From Lentilactobacillus parabuchneri DSM 5707 = NBRC 107865 (lineage in GTDB: Bacteria; Bacillota; Bacilli; Lactobacillales; Lactobacillaceae): a DNA stretch of 64,000 nt. The notes beneath the pieces are model-generated. The model made no database searches. It was given only the letters and a program-made list of their open reading frames with translations, and was not told the DNA's origin. This document shows positions 7,746 to 16,583 of this stretch, one piece after another (the stretch's first letter is position 1; each line of letters begins with the position of its first letter). A program made the translations under genes and the position numbers. The stretch spans positions 62,001 to 126,000 of the forward strand of contig NZ_AZGK01000005.1 in the NCBI RefSeq assembly GCF_001435315.1. The letters are read 5' to 3'.

Positions 7746-8078
7746 CGTGCACAGACTTTAGGTTAATCATTTGACACGGCCCAAGCACGAGTTCGATCAT
7801 TCCAGTGAGAAATATGAAGTGAATTTGATGATGAAAAAAGTTTACTGAAGTTTACCTCAGCGAACCCCGTCGCTATGGGAATTCCTTGAAGCGCTTACAT
7901 GTCAAGCAACTAAAATTCACGAAAAGTTAAAACTAGATATTCACATCACGCCCCGCAAGGGATATAATCATGAGTGGAGCGATGGAAATTTGTGAAGACA
8001 CGGTTGACAACGCTCTCAAAATGCGTTAAATTTTGAGTAAGTAAAGTTTACTAAAATAAATGTAGAGGGATGAAATTT
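7746..8078 (+). promoter_or_regulatory. gal operon control region
   Basis: This gap has no gene. A promoter TTGACA (8004-8009), 17-bp spacer, TAAATT (8027-8032) precedes galK. Just downstream lies a perfect palindrome AGTAAAGTTTACT (8040-8052), a likely LacI/GalR-type operator. Two direct copies of AGTTTAC (7839-7845, 7849-7855) sit 10 bp apart upstream and share its half-site. A cre-like sequence TTGAAGCGCTTACA (7886-7899) differs by one base from a relaxed cre consensus and suggests CcpA control. No galR gene is in the window. Confidence 0.65.
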
Positions 8079-9245
8079 ATGATTTCGGAAGATGTACAAA
8101 AAGAATTTAATGACAAGTTTGGTTATGACTCAAGTCGTGTATTTTTCTCACCAGGACGGATTAATTTAATTGGTGAATATACCGATTTCAACGGTGGTCA
8201 CGTTTTTCCATGTGCCATCAGTATGGGAATTTACGCCGCTTACGGTGAACGCCAGGATAACACGATTCGCATGTTCTCTGGCAACGTACCCGATGCAGGG
8301 ATCGTTGAATTTTCATTGGATGATTTGGCCTACAACAAAGCTCACGGCTGGACTAACTATCCGAAGGGAATGATGGTTCAAATTATTGAACATGGTTATC
8401 AAATTGGCCATGGTTTTGACTTGGCAGTTTACGGTAATCTGCCAGATGCCGCCGGCTTGTCATCATCAGCTGCCATCGAATTATTAACCGGAGAAATTGT
8501 CAACGACGTCTTCTCCCTTGGCATCAGTGAACTTGACCTGGTTAAATATGGCCAATTGGTTGAAAATAAATACATTGGTGTGAACTCAGGGATTATGGAT
8601 CAGTTTGCGATTGGGATGGGTAAGAAGGATCAAGCCGTTTTACTTGATACCAACACCCTTGAATATGATTACGTGCCCGTTAAATTAGGGGATCGGGTGA
8701 TTGTGATCATGAATACTAAGAAACATCGTGAACTCCAAGATTCCAAATACAACGAACGTCGGGCCCAATGCGAGGAGGCTTTGAAACGTCTTCAAGCTGA
8801 TTTGCCAATCAAGTCACTTGGCGACTTATCCGAGAGTGAATTCGACGAAAATAGTTATTTGATTAATGATGACGTCTTGATTCGCCGTGCGCGTCATGCG
8901 GTCTTTGAAAATCAGCGAACTTTGCAAGCCAAAGACGCCTTGGTTAATAACGACCTGAAGACCTTTGGAAAATTAATTAACGCTTCCCACGTTTCATTAC
9001 ACTATGATTTTGAAGTAACTGGTAAGGAATTGGATACTTTGGCAGAAACTGCATGGAAGCAACCGGGTGTGATCGGTGCCCGAATGACCGGTGCCGGATT
9101 TGGTGGTTGTGCAATTGCGATTGTTGACCGCGACAAGGTAGACGCATTTACTGAAAATGTTGGCAAGGTTTATGAGAAAGAGATCGGCCATCCAGCAGAA
9201 TTCTACATCGCAGAAATTTCTGATGGCCCTAAAGAGATTAAGTAA
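8079..9245 (+). CDS. galK: Galactokinase
   Basis: A 388-residue GHMP kinase that phosphorylates galactose to galactose-1-phosphate, the first Leloir step. It shows the galactokinase signature GRINLIGEYTDFNGG (residues 26-40), the ATP-binding motif LPDAAGLSSSAAIE (near 123-136) and the late GARMTGAGFGGCAIA motif. I chose ATG 8079 because AGAGGG lies about 9 bases upstream; ATG 8070 directly abuts that site. It leads galK-galE-galT behind a promoter with a GalR-like operator and a cre-like site. Confidence 0.97.
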   Translation: MISEDVQKEFNDKFGYDSSRVFFSPGRINLIGEYTDFNGGHVFPCAISMGIYAAYGERQDNTIRMFSGNVPDAGIVEFSLDDLAYNKAHGWTNYPKGMMVQIIEHGYQIGHGFDLAVYGNLPDAAGLSSSAAIELLTGEIVNDVFSLGISELDLVKYGQLVENKYIGVNSGIMDQFAIGMGKKDQAVLLDTNTLEYDYVPVKLGDRVIVIMNTKKHRELQDSKYNERRAQCEEALKRLQADLPIKSLGDLSESEFDENSYLINDDVLIRRARHAVFENQRTLQAKDALVNNDLKTFGKLINASHVSLHYDFEVTGKELDTLAETAWKQPGVIGARMTGAGFGGCAIAIVDRDKVDAFTENVGKVYEKEIGHPAEFYIAEISDGPKEIK

Positions 9246-9272
9246 CGGATTGATTAGAAGGAGGATATTTAA

Positions 9273-10277
9273 ATGGCAATTTTAGTACTAGGTGGAGCAG
9301 GGTACATTGGTTCACATACTGTTGATCGTTTAATTGAAAATGGATATGACGTTGCCGTTGTCGACAATTTGGTAACCGGGCACAGAGCCGCCGTTAACAG
9401 TCAGGCCCGTTTTTACGAAGGAGACGTTCGTGACAAGCAGTTTATGAACGATGTCTTTGACAAAGAAAACATTGAGGGTGTCATTCACTTCGCTGCATTC
9501 TCCGTTGTTCCAGAATCAATGGAAAAGCCATTAAAGTACTTTGACAACAATACCGGTGGGATGATCAGTCTTCTTGAAGTCATGCATGATCACGATGTTA
9601 AGAAGATTGTCTTCTCATCAACTGCCGCAACTTACGGCGAACCAAAACAAATTCCAATTAAGGAAACCGATCCTCAGGTCCCAACCAATCCATACGGTGA
9701 AAGTAAATTGGCGATGGAAAAGATTATGCACTGGAGTGACGTGGCCTACGGAATCAAATTCGTTGCCCTGCGTTACTTCAACGTTGCCGGTGCCAAATCG
9801 GATGGTTCAATTGGTGAAGACCATCATCCAGAAACCCACTTGGTTCCAATCATTTTGCAGGTTGCTGCCGGTGAACGTGATGAATTAACCATTTTCGGTG
9901 ACGATTACGACACCCCGGATGGCACCAATGTGCGGGACTATGTTCACGTTGTTGATTTAGCCGATGCGCACATTTTGGCATTGAAATATCTTCAAGCTGG
10001 AAATGACAGTGATGCCTTTAACTTGGGCTCATCAACCGGATTTTCCAATAAGCAAATGCTTGATGCTGCGCGGGATGTCACTGGTAAGCCGATTCCGGCA
10101 AAAATGGGCCCACGGCGTGCCGGTGATCCAAGTACGTTGATTGCGGCCAGCGATAAGGCACGCAAGATCCTTGGCTGGAAACCACAGTTTGACGATGTCC
10201 ACGAAATCATTAAGACCGCATGGAACTGGAAGCAGACCCATCCAAAGGGTTATGACGATCGGAAAGGAAACCAGTAA
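9273..10277 (+). CDS. galE: UDP-glucose 4-epimerase
   Basis: A 334-residue extended short-chain dehydrogenase that interconverts UDP-galactose and UDP-glucose using bound NAD. The N-terminal Rossmann motif is GGAGYIGSH (residues 7-15), the catalytic SSTAATYG...YGESK gives the Ser/Tyr-x-x-x-Lys triad, and the C-terminal half binds the UDP-sugar. GAAGGAGG lies before the ATG. It is the second gene of the Leloir operon, 27 bases after galK and 2 bases before galT. Confidence 0.97.
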   Translation: MAILVLGGAGYIGSHTVDRLIENGYDVAVVDNLVTGHRAAVNSQARFYEGDVRDKQFMNDVFDKENIEGVIHFAAFSVVPESMEKPLKYFDNNTGGMISLLEVMHDHDVKKIVFSSTAATYGEPKQIPIKETDPQVPTNPYGESKLAMEKIMHWSDVAYGIKFVALRYFNVAGAKSDGSIGEDHHPETHLVPIILQVAAGERDELTIFGDDYDTPDGTNVRDYVHVVDLADAHILALKYLQAGNDSDAFNLGSSTGFSNKQMLDAARDVTGKPIPAKMGPRRAGDPSTLIAASDKARKILGWKPQFDDVHEIIKTAWNWKQTHPKGYDDRKGNQ

Positions 10278-10279
10278 TC

Positions 10280-11746
10280 ATGAGCCAATCAGCAGTTGAA
10301 AAATTTGTCGATTTAATTATTCAATCTGATTCACCATATTCAGATGTTGACCGGATTTATGTAACCAACCTGATTTTCCGACTCATTGGTGATGGGTTTG
10401 GTGAGCCAACCACGCAAACAGTCGCCGTTGACTTGGCCAATGAATTGGTTGATCTGGCCATTGCGCACGGTAAAATTGAAGATTCAATTACCAACCGTGA
10501 AATTTTGGAAGACCAACTGATGGATTTAATCACGCCAATTCCATCGACGTTGAATCATCTGTTTTGGAATCTATATCAACAATCTCCTGATAAAGCAACT
10601 GACTACTTTTACCGCATGAGTCAGGAAAATGATTATATCAAGACACGGGCAATCGCTAAAAATATTTCTTATGAGACAAAGACCGATTATGGTAATCTGG
10701 AAATTACGATTAATCTCTCTAAGCCTGAAAAGGATCCTAAGGCGATTGCAGCCGCCGGAAGAGCAAAGTCGACAAGTTATCCGGTTGGGCCATTAGCCAT
10801 CGAAAATGAGGGCTATTTAGGCCGATTAGGCTATCCTGCACGAAGTAATCACCGGGTAATTCGTATGATGATCAATGGTGAGCCTTGGGGATTTCAATAT
10901 TCGCCATATGCCTATTTTGGCGAACACGCAATCTTCTTGAATCAAAAACATGTCCCAATGTCAATTGATCAACGAACCTTCGAGAATTTGATTGATATTA
11001 TCAAACAGTTCCCGCACTACTTTGTCGGCAGTAATGCCGATTTGCCAATCGTTGGCGGATCATTGCTTGCCCAGGATCATTATCAGGGTGGGCGGCATAC
11101 ATTCCCAATGATGAAGGCCAAAATTGATCGTTCCGTTGATCTAGGCGTTGACGGACTGGAAGCCGGAATTGTTAAGTGGCCGATGGCAACGATCCGGTTG
11201 CTGAGTAAGGATGCCAACAAGGTCATCAATGCCGCCACAAAGATTGCTGACACGTGGTTGAACTATTCAGATGAATCAGTCGACATTCGCGCATATACGG
11301 ATGGCACCCGGCATCACACGGTAACACCGATTGCCAGAATGAATGGGGATCAATTTGAAATGGATGTCGTCTTACGGGATAATCAAACGTCTGACAAATA
11401 TCCTGATGGGATCTTCCATCCACATCAAGATGTCCAACATATTAAAAAAGAAAATATTGGTCTCATCGAGGTGATGGGCCGCGCAATTTTGCCAGCTCGT
11501 TTAAAGACTGAAATGAAGGAAGTTCAAAAGTATGTTCTCGGTGAGGATAATCAAATTGCTGACTACCACAAACCATGGGCAGACGAATTAAAGCAGCGGG
11601 ACCACTTCACAAAGAATAATGTTGAAACCGTCATTGACGAAGAAGTCGGTAAGGTGTTTGGCAGAGTCCTTGAGGATGCCGGTGTTTATAAATGGGATGA
11701 TAAAGGGCAGGCCGCCTTTGATCGATTCATTGAACAATTGAAGTAG
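10280..11746 (+). CDS. galT: Galactose-1-phosphate uridylyltransferase, Firmicutes type (class II)
   Basis: A 488-residue enzyme that exchanges galactose-1-phosphate with UDP-glucose to give UDP-galactose and glucose-1-phosphate. It is the long form found in lactic acid bacteria and bacilli, unrelated in length to the ~350-residue E. coli type. Segments such as HFVGSNADLPIVGGS and HYQGGRHTFPM (about residues 250-278) include the conserved His residues near the active site. It starts 2 bases after galE, indicating translational coupling, and is followed by a terminator. Confidence 0.95.
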   Translation: MSQSAVEKFVDLIIQSDSPYSDVDRIYVTNLIFRLIGDGFGEPTTQTVAVDLANELVDLAIAHGKIEDSITNREILEDQLMDLITPIPSTLNHLFWNLYQQSPDKATDYFYRMSQENDYIKTRAIAKNISYETKTDYGNLEITINLSKPEKDPKAIAAAGRAKSTSYPVGPLAIENEGYLGRLGYPARSNHRVIRMMINGEPWGFQYSPYAYFGEHAIFLNQKHVPMSIDQRTFENLIDIIKQFPHYFVGSNADLPIVGGSLLAQDHYQGGRHTFPMMKAKIDRSVDLGVDGLEAGIVKWPMATIRLLSKDANKVINAATKIADTWLNYSDESVDIRAYTDGTRHHTVTPIARMNGDQFEMDVVLRDNQTSDKYPDGIFHPHQDVQHIKKENIGLIEVMGRAILPARLKTEMKEVQKYVLGEDNQIADYHKPWADELKQRDHFTKNNVETVIDEEVGKVFGRVLEDAGVYKWDDKGQAAFDRFIEQLK

Positions 11747-11755
11747 GATTCATTT

Positions 11756-11797
11756 AAAGAGGGGCGCAACATTATTTGTTGTCGGCTTCTCTTTTTT
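11756..11797 (+). terminator. Terminator of galKET
   Basis: AAAGAG (11756-11761) pairs with CTCTTT (11789-11794), with an inner CAAC/GTTG stem, followed by T residues. The next promoter overlaps its 3' arm. Confidence 0.7.
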
Positions 11798-11805
11798 GGT
11801 AGAAT
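11776..11805 (+). promoter_or_regulatory. Promoter of the D-lactate dehydrogenase gene
   Basis: TTGTTG (11776-11781), an 18-bp spacer and TAGAAT (11800-11805). It is embedded in the galT terminator. Confidence 0.6.
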
Positions 11806-11851
11806 GGAAGCGTAATCAATTTCGTTAAAAAATACTTCTCGGAGGTCAACT

Positions 11852-12847
11852 ATGAAATTTATTGTGTACAATGTCAGGGATGACGAAATTCCATTTGTTC
11901 AAAAATGGGGAAAGGACCATGGCGTTGAAGTCGCCTACACGACAACCACTTTGAATCAGGAAACGGTTGAAGAGGCCAATGGATTTGACGGTATTTCATG
12001 TCTTCAAACGATTCCGTATTCGCAAGAATTATTTGAGTCGATGAAGTCAATGGGGATTAAGTACCTGTCACTTCGAAATGTCGGTGTCGATAACATTGAT
12101 TTGGCTGCCGCAAAGGAAAATGACGTTCAAATTACCAACGTTCCAGCGTACAGTCCTCAAAGTATTGCCGAGTTTGCGGTTATGATGGCCCTTTACCTTT
12201 CCAGAAAAGTTGGCTATATGCAAAAGCAACTCGATCAAAATCATCAATTTCACTTCTCCCCTTATTTTATGGGCCGTTTAATGAGCGAACAAACCGTGGG
12301 TATTATTGGAACCGGCCGAATTGGCCAAGAAGCGATCAAATTGTTCAAAGGCCTGGGGTCAAACGTAATTGCCTATGACAAGTATCCTCAAAAAACAACC
12401 AACGGACAATTTGTATATGTCAATGATATTGAAGAATTGTTGACCCAAAGTGATATTATCAGTATTCACATGCCCGCCACCGAGGATAATTACCATCAGT
12501 TCAATCACGAAGTCTTTGAGAAGATGAAAGATACGGCGCTCTTAATTAATACCGCCCGGGGGTCGATTGTTAAGACGGACGATTTATTGTTCGCTTTGCA
12601 AAGTGGTGAAATTGCCGGTGCCGGAATTGACACCATTGAAAATGAATCGGCCGATCTGCAGGATTCACGGTCAACCAAGCAGGTAACGGATCCGGATGTG
12701 ATTAAACTCTCTATGATGCCTAATGTTTTGATTACGCCACATTCTGCCTTCCACACCAGTGAAGCAGTTCGAAATATGATTGATATTTCGTTGAGCAATT
12801 TAGTCTCGTTAAACAATGGTGACAAGCCAAAAGACCTGGTTGATTAA
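11852..12847 (+). CDS. D-2-hydroxyacid (probable D-lactate) dehydrogenase
   Basis: A 331-residue NAD-dependent enzyme of the D-lactate dehydrogenase family; it probably reduces pyruvate to D-lactate and regenerates NAD. The cofactor domain carries GTGRIGQEA (near residues 151-159). Active-site residues are visible as Arg in NTARGS (~234), Glu in DTIENE (~263) and His in TPHSAFHT (~295). Length and motifs fit lactobacillar D-LDH better than formate or glycerate dehydrogenases, but D-hydroxyisocaproate dehydrogenase is close and cannot be excluded. It starts at ATG after CGGAGG and is monocistronic. Confidence 0.85.
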   Translation: MKFIVYNVRDDEIPFVQKWGKDHGVEVAYTTTTLNQETVEEANGFDGISCLQTIPYSQELFESMKSMGIKYLSLRNVGVDNIDLAAAKENDVQITNVPAYSPQSIAEFAVMMALYLSRKVGYMQKQLDQNHQFHFSPYFMGRLMSEQTVGIIGTGRIGQEAIKLFKGLGSNVIAYDKYPQKTTNGQFVYVNDIEELLTQSDIISIHMPATEDNYHQFNHEVFEKMKDTALLINTARGSIVKTDDLLFALQSGEIAGAGIDTIENESADLQDSRSTKQVTDPDVIKLSMMPNVLITPHSAFHTSEAVRNMIDISLSNLVSLNNGDKPKDLVD

Positions 12848-12866
12848 ACTATTGCAAAATACAACT

Positions 12867-12919
12867 AAAAAGGCTGCCAACAAATCCGATTGATTTTGGA
12901 TTGGCTGGCAGCCTTTTTT
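12867..12919. terminator. Bidirectional terminator between D-LDH gene and nrdF
   Basis: AAAAAGGCTGCCA (from 12867) pairs with TGGCAGCCTTTTTT (to 12919), with a further ATCC/GGAT inner stem. A-tract and T-tract flank the stem, so it serves the converging genes on both strands. Confidence 0.9.
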
Positions 12920-12957
12920 GATAGAACGCTTAAATATTTTTTTAAAGTGAAACGAAT

Positions 12958-13914
12958 TTATATGTCGTAGTCACTATCATTCATGGACTCAACATTTCCT
13001 AACAGGTAACCATTTCCAACTTGCGAGAAGAAGTCATGGTTGGCCGTTGATGTTGAAATACCGTTCATGACGACTGGATTAACGTCTTCTGCAGTATCTG
13101 GGAACAGTGGGTCTTGACCCAGGTTCATCAACGCTTTATTGGCGTTATAACGAATGAATGTCAGGACATCTTCTGTCCAACCGGTTTGATCGTACAGAAT
13201 GTGGGTGTACTTTTCCTCATTGCCATATAATTTGTACAAGAAGTCATAGATCCAGTTTTTCATATCCTCTTGCTTTGCCTTTGACAATTGGTTAAAGCCA
13301 ATTTGGAACTTGTAACCAATGTAGGTTCCGTGGACGGATTCATCACGCAAAATCAATTTGATGATTTCGGCAACGTTAGGAATCTTGTTGTGACCCAGGT
13401 ACCAAAGTGGCGTATAAAATCCTGAATAGAATAAGAAAGTTTCCAAGAAAACGCTGGCAACCTTTTTCTTAAGTGGATCGGGTTCGTTTTCGTAAATGTC
13501 ACGAATCTTCAAGGCCTTATTTTGGAGAAATTCTTCACTGTCACTCCAGTCAAAAATCTCGTCAATCTGTTCAGGGGTGTTCAGAGTTGAGAAAATGGAT
13601 GAATAACTTTTAGCATGAACAGATTCCATAAATTGGATGTTATTGAGGACGGCTGTTTCATGTTGGGTTTGAACATCTTTTCTTAATGATGCCATTCCTT
13701 CTTGGGATTGAAGGGTATCAAGCAGCGTCAAGCCGCCAAATACGTGGCCAACTACCCACTGATGGTCTTCGTCAAACGTCCGCCAATCGGATAAATCGTT
13801 AGATAACGGAATTCGCGTATCAAGCCAAAATTGTTCCGTCAGCTTTTCCCAGGTTGCTTTATCGATTTGATCATCAATGGCATTCCAGTTAATTGCACTA
13901 TAATTCTCGGTCAT
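12958..13914 (-). CDS. nrdF: Class Ib ribonucleotide reductase, small subunit NrdF
   Basis: A 318-residue ferritin-like subunit that houses the Mn or Fe tyrosyl radical cofactor. Metal ligands and radical site are intact: Asp in GLTLLDTLQ, Glu/His/Tyr in FMESVHAKSYSSIF (near residues 97-110), Glu in SVFLETFLFYSG, and Glu/His in RDESVHG. It provides the radical to NrdE for deoxyribonucleotide synthesis. It is the last gene of nrdHEF, 11 bases after nrdE with an AAGGAGAAG ribosome site. No nrdI (the flavodoxin that activates the Mn form) is next to it. Confidence 0.96.
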   Translation of the reverse strand: MTENYSAINWNAIDDQIDKATWEKLTEQFWLDTRIPLSNDLSDWRTFDEDHQWVVGHVFGGLTLLDTLQSQEGMASLRKDVQTQHETAVLNNIQFMESVHAKSYSSIFSTLNTPEQIDEIFDWSDSEEFLQNKALKIRDIYENEPDPLKKKVASVFLETFLFYSGFYTPLWYLGHNKIPNVAEIIKLILRDESVHGTYIGYKFQIGFNQLSKAKQEDMKNWIYDFLYKLYGNEEKYTHILYDQTGWTEDVLTFIRYNANKALMNLGQDPLFPDTAEDVNPVVMNGISTSTANHDFFSQVGNGYLLGNVESMNDSDYDI

Positions 13915-13925
13915 GTTCTTCTCCT

Positions 13926-16091
13926 TTAAATGACGCAGCTTTCACATTCATTAGAACCAACTTCTTGCTGGTCATCTGTGAAAGTTCGAATGTAATAAAT
14001 TGATTTGACGCCTTTTTTGTACGCGTAGTTTCTCAAAATGTTGAGATCCCGTGTGGTCATCTTATCAGTTCTGCCGTTCTTCCATTCGTACAAGCCTTCT
14101 GGAATTGTTGATCGCATGAAAAGCGTTAAAGCCATTCCCTGATCAATGTGTTCCTGAGCAGCAGCGTAAATGTCAATCACTTTTCGCATGTCCATGTCGT
14201 ATGCGGAAGTGTAGTAGGGCATTGTATCGTTTGAAAGGTATGGAGCTGGGTAATAGATCTTACCGATTTTTGACTCCTGACGTTCTTCAATTCGGTTGAT
14301 AATCGGATGAAGACTGGCAGTCGTGTCATTGATGTAAGAAATGGAGCCATTAGGGGCCACTGCAAGCCGGTTTTGGTGATAGAGGCCATATTCCATGACG
14401 GACTTCTTAAGTGCTTCCCAGTCTTCTTTTGAAGGGATCCAGTCGTCTTTGAACAACGCTTTAACTTTGTCGGATTTCGGTGCAAATGATGTTTCCAGGT
14501 ACTTGTCGAAATAAGTGCCGTCCGCATACTTGCTCTTATCAAAGTCGGCAAACGTTTCCTGACGTTCTTTAGCGATCTTGTTAGATGCAACTAAACTCCA
14601 GTAGTTTAAAAGCATGAAGTAAACGCTGGTAAATTCAATTGATTCAGGTGAGCCATAATACATGTGATGGTTCGCCAAGAAGCTGTGCAGGCCCATGCCG
14701 CCAAGTCCAATGGAATGGGATTCCTTGTTACCCTTTTGGATGGAAGGAACAACGTCAATGTTGGAGTGGTCAGTGACAAATGTTAATGCGCGGACCATGC
14801 TTTCAACCGAGTGACCGAAATCATCGCCAGCCATCATATTGTTAATGTTTGTTGAACCCAGGTTGCAAGAAATATCCTTGCCCATCTTAATGTAGTGCTG
14901 TTGATTATCAACTGTCGATGGCGTTTGAACCTGAAGGATTTCAGAACACAAGTTACTCATGACGATACGGCCGGCGATCGGATTATCACGGTTGGCCGTG
15001 TCGATATTAATAATGTAAGGGTAGCCGGATTCTTGTTGGAGCTTACTGATTTCAGTTTCCAAGTCGCGGGCCTTGATCTTTTTCTTGGAGATCTTGTCAT
15101 TAGCAACTAAATGATCATATTCCTTAGTAATGTCCACATATGAGAATGGCACGCCATATTCCCGTTCTACGTCGTAGGGGCTGAAGAGATACATATCAGC
15201 GTCCTGCTTAATTAATTCGTAGAACTTGTCGGGAACGGTCACACCCAACGAAAGGGTCTTCAATCGGACCTTTTCGTCGGCGTTTTCTTTCTTGGCACCT
15301 AAGAAGTCAATGATATCTGGGTGGAAGACTGATAAATAAACAACACCGGCGCCTTGACGCTGTCCCAACTGGTTTGAGTACGAAAAGCTGTCTTCCAATA
15401 ATTTCATCACCGGAACCACACCAGATGCGGCGCCTTCAATATGTTTGATAGGTGCGCCGGCTTCACGGAGGTTGGAAAGATTAATACCAACGCCACCACC
15501 GATACGGGATAGTTGAAGGGCGGAATTGATGGTTCGACCAATGGTGTTCATGTCATCAGTGGTTTGGATCAAGAAGCAGGAAACAAATTCGCCACGATTT
15601 TCACGGCCGGCATTCAAAAAGCTGGGCGTTGCCGGTTGGTAACGTTGATGAACGATTTCATCAGCAAGGTCCATGGCCAATTGTTCGTCGCCGTCCGCAA
15701 AGAACAGTGCGTTTGCGGCAACCCGATCCAAAAAGCTTTCCAGGTAAGAGTCGTTGTCATTACTCTTTAAGGCGTACTGGGCATAGAACTTGTAGGCTGC
15801 CATGAATGACTTGAAGTGGAAGTCTTGATCATTTAAGTAGGCGTATAACTTTTCGATGAAGGCAAAATCGTATTTCTTAACGAAGTCAGCTTCATAATAA
15901 TTGTTGTCGATTAAATAATCGAAGCGGTCCTTTAAGCTGTCGAAACGTTTGAGATTCGGTTCGACGTTTTCTTTCAAAAAGGCTTGAAGTGCCTCTTGGT
16001 CCTTTTGTAATGGGATCTGGCCATTGACTGGGATGTTAATTTCGTTGTTTAAATCGAAATAAGTAACATCTTTCAAGTTGTGAAGTGACAT
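13926..16091 (-). CDS. nrdE: Class Ib ribonucleotide reductase, large subunit NrdE
   Basis: A 721-residue catalytic subunit that reduces ribonucleoside diphosphates. Visible marks are SFLNAGRENRGEFVSCFL (first redox cysteine), NLCSEILQ (radical cysteine region), the substrate loop around NGSISYIND and the C-terminal tail GSNECESCVI with the swinging CxxC-like pair. The short N-terminus without an ATP cone is typical of NrdE. I chose ATG 16091 (MSLHNLKDVTYFDL), which fits lactobacillar NrdE; a GTG at 16103 is an alternative. A terminator-like hairpin separates it from nrdH. Confidence 0.96.
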   Translation of the reverse strand: MSLHNLKDVTYFDLNNEINIPVNGQIPLQKDQEALQAFLKENVEPNLKRFDSLKDRFDYLIDNNYYEADFVKKYDFAFIEKLYAYLNDQDFHFKSFMAAYKFYAQYALKSNDNDSYLESFLDRVAANALFFADGDEQLAMDLADEIVHQRYQPATPSFLNAGRENRGEFVSCFLIQTTDDMNTIGRTINSALQLSRIGGGVGINLSNLREAGAPIKHIEGAASGVVPVMKLLEDSFSYSNQLGQRQGAGVVYLSVFHPDIIDFLGAKKENADEKVRLKTLSLGVTVPDKFYELIKQDADMYLFSPYDVEREYGVPFSYVDITKEYDHLVANDKISKKKIKARDLETEISKLQQESGYPYIINIDTANRDNPIAGRIVMSNLCSEILQVQTPSTVDNQQHYIKMGKDISCNLGSTNINNMMAGDDFGHSVESMVRALTFVTDHSNIDVVPSIQKGNKESHSIGLGGMGLHSFLANHHMYYGSPESIEFTSVYFMLLNYWSLVASNKIAKERQETFADFDKSKYADGTYFDKYLETSFAPKSDKVKALFKDDWIPSKEDWEALKKSVMEYGLYHQNRLAVAPNGSISYINDTTASLHPIINRIEERQESKIGKIYYPAPYLSNDTMPYYTSAYDMDMRKVIDIYAAAQEHIDQGMALTLFMRSTIPEGLYEWKNGRTDKMTTRDLNILRNYAYKKGVKSIYYIRTFTDDQQEVGSNECESCVI

Positions 16092-16120
16092 ATTTAGTAC
16101 CACGCTTTCTTATAATTGCG

Positions 16121-16154
16121 AATAAAAGGGGCGAGACCGTTTGTGGTTTCGCCC
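16121..16154 (-). terminator. Terminator/attenuator between nrdH and nrdE
   Basis: On the minus strand GGGCGAAACC pairs with GGTCTCGCCC (one mismatch), followed by CTTTTATT. It lies inside the operon, so partial read-through would give more nrdH than nrdEF message. Confidence 0.7.
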
Positions 16155-16194
16155 GCTAATCTGAAATCAATATGTTAGAATGGATAAAGGCGAT

Positions 16195-16425
16195 TTATCC
16201 GGCAATCGAGTGAAGCTGATCAGGTCGAAAACCGCTAAATGCTTGTTTACCATCAACATCAACGACGGGAACAGCCATGAAGCCCCGTTGTTTAAGATAA
16301 TCAATATATTGTGGTTGCTCGTTAATGTTATGCTCTTCGAACTCCACATTGTGTTCTGAAAGATAACGTTTTGTCATTTTGCATTGCATGCAGTTGTTCT
16401 TTGAATATAGTGTGATTTTAGCCAT
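16195..16425 (-). CDS. nrdH: Glutaredoxin-like protein NrdH
   Basis: A 76-residue thioredoxin-fold electron donor for the class Ib reductase, itself reduced by thioredoxin reductase (trxB is at 59.7 kb). The active site is CMQC (residues 12-15) in KNNCMQCKMTKRYL, and the late FSGFRPDQL segment is the NrdH signature. The ATG at 16425 follows GGGGAAG; the frame is open to 16497 but the extension is not NrdH-like. It leads nrdHEF behind two NrdR boxes. Confidence 0.95.
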   Translation of the reverse strand: MAKITLYSKNNCMQCKMTKRYLSEHNVEFEEHNINEQPQYIDYLKQRGFMAVPVVDVDGKQAFSGFRPDQLHSIAG

Positions 16426-16505
16426 TGTTAACACTTCCCCTGTTTCGTTGAAATTTAATTTATGGTTCAAGTTTACACTAAATATCGTGAAATGCAACGA
16501 TTAAA

Positions 16506-16552
16506 ACACAATATATTGTGATAAAACTAATTGTAAACACCAAATATAGGTG
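16506..16552 (-). promoter_or_regulatory. NrdR box pair overlapping the nrdHEF promoter
   Basis: Two 16-base boxes, ACACAATATATTGTGA (16506-16521) and ACACCAAATATAGGTG (16537-16552), have centres exactly 31 bases apart, the usual NrdR geometry. On the minus strand the promoter TTTACA, 16 bp, TATATT (16537 down to 16510) lies inside the pair, which fits repression by ATP/dATP-sensing NrdR. Confidence 0.88.
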
Positions 16553-16583
16553 ACCATTATCAAAAACAACTTAGGAGATTTTT

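Noticed and set aside
7886-7899. Strong cre at gal
   Set aside because: It has at least one mismatch to the relaxed consensus, so it is kept only as a cre-like element in the control region.
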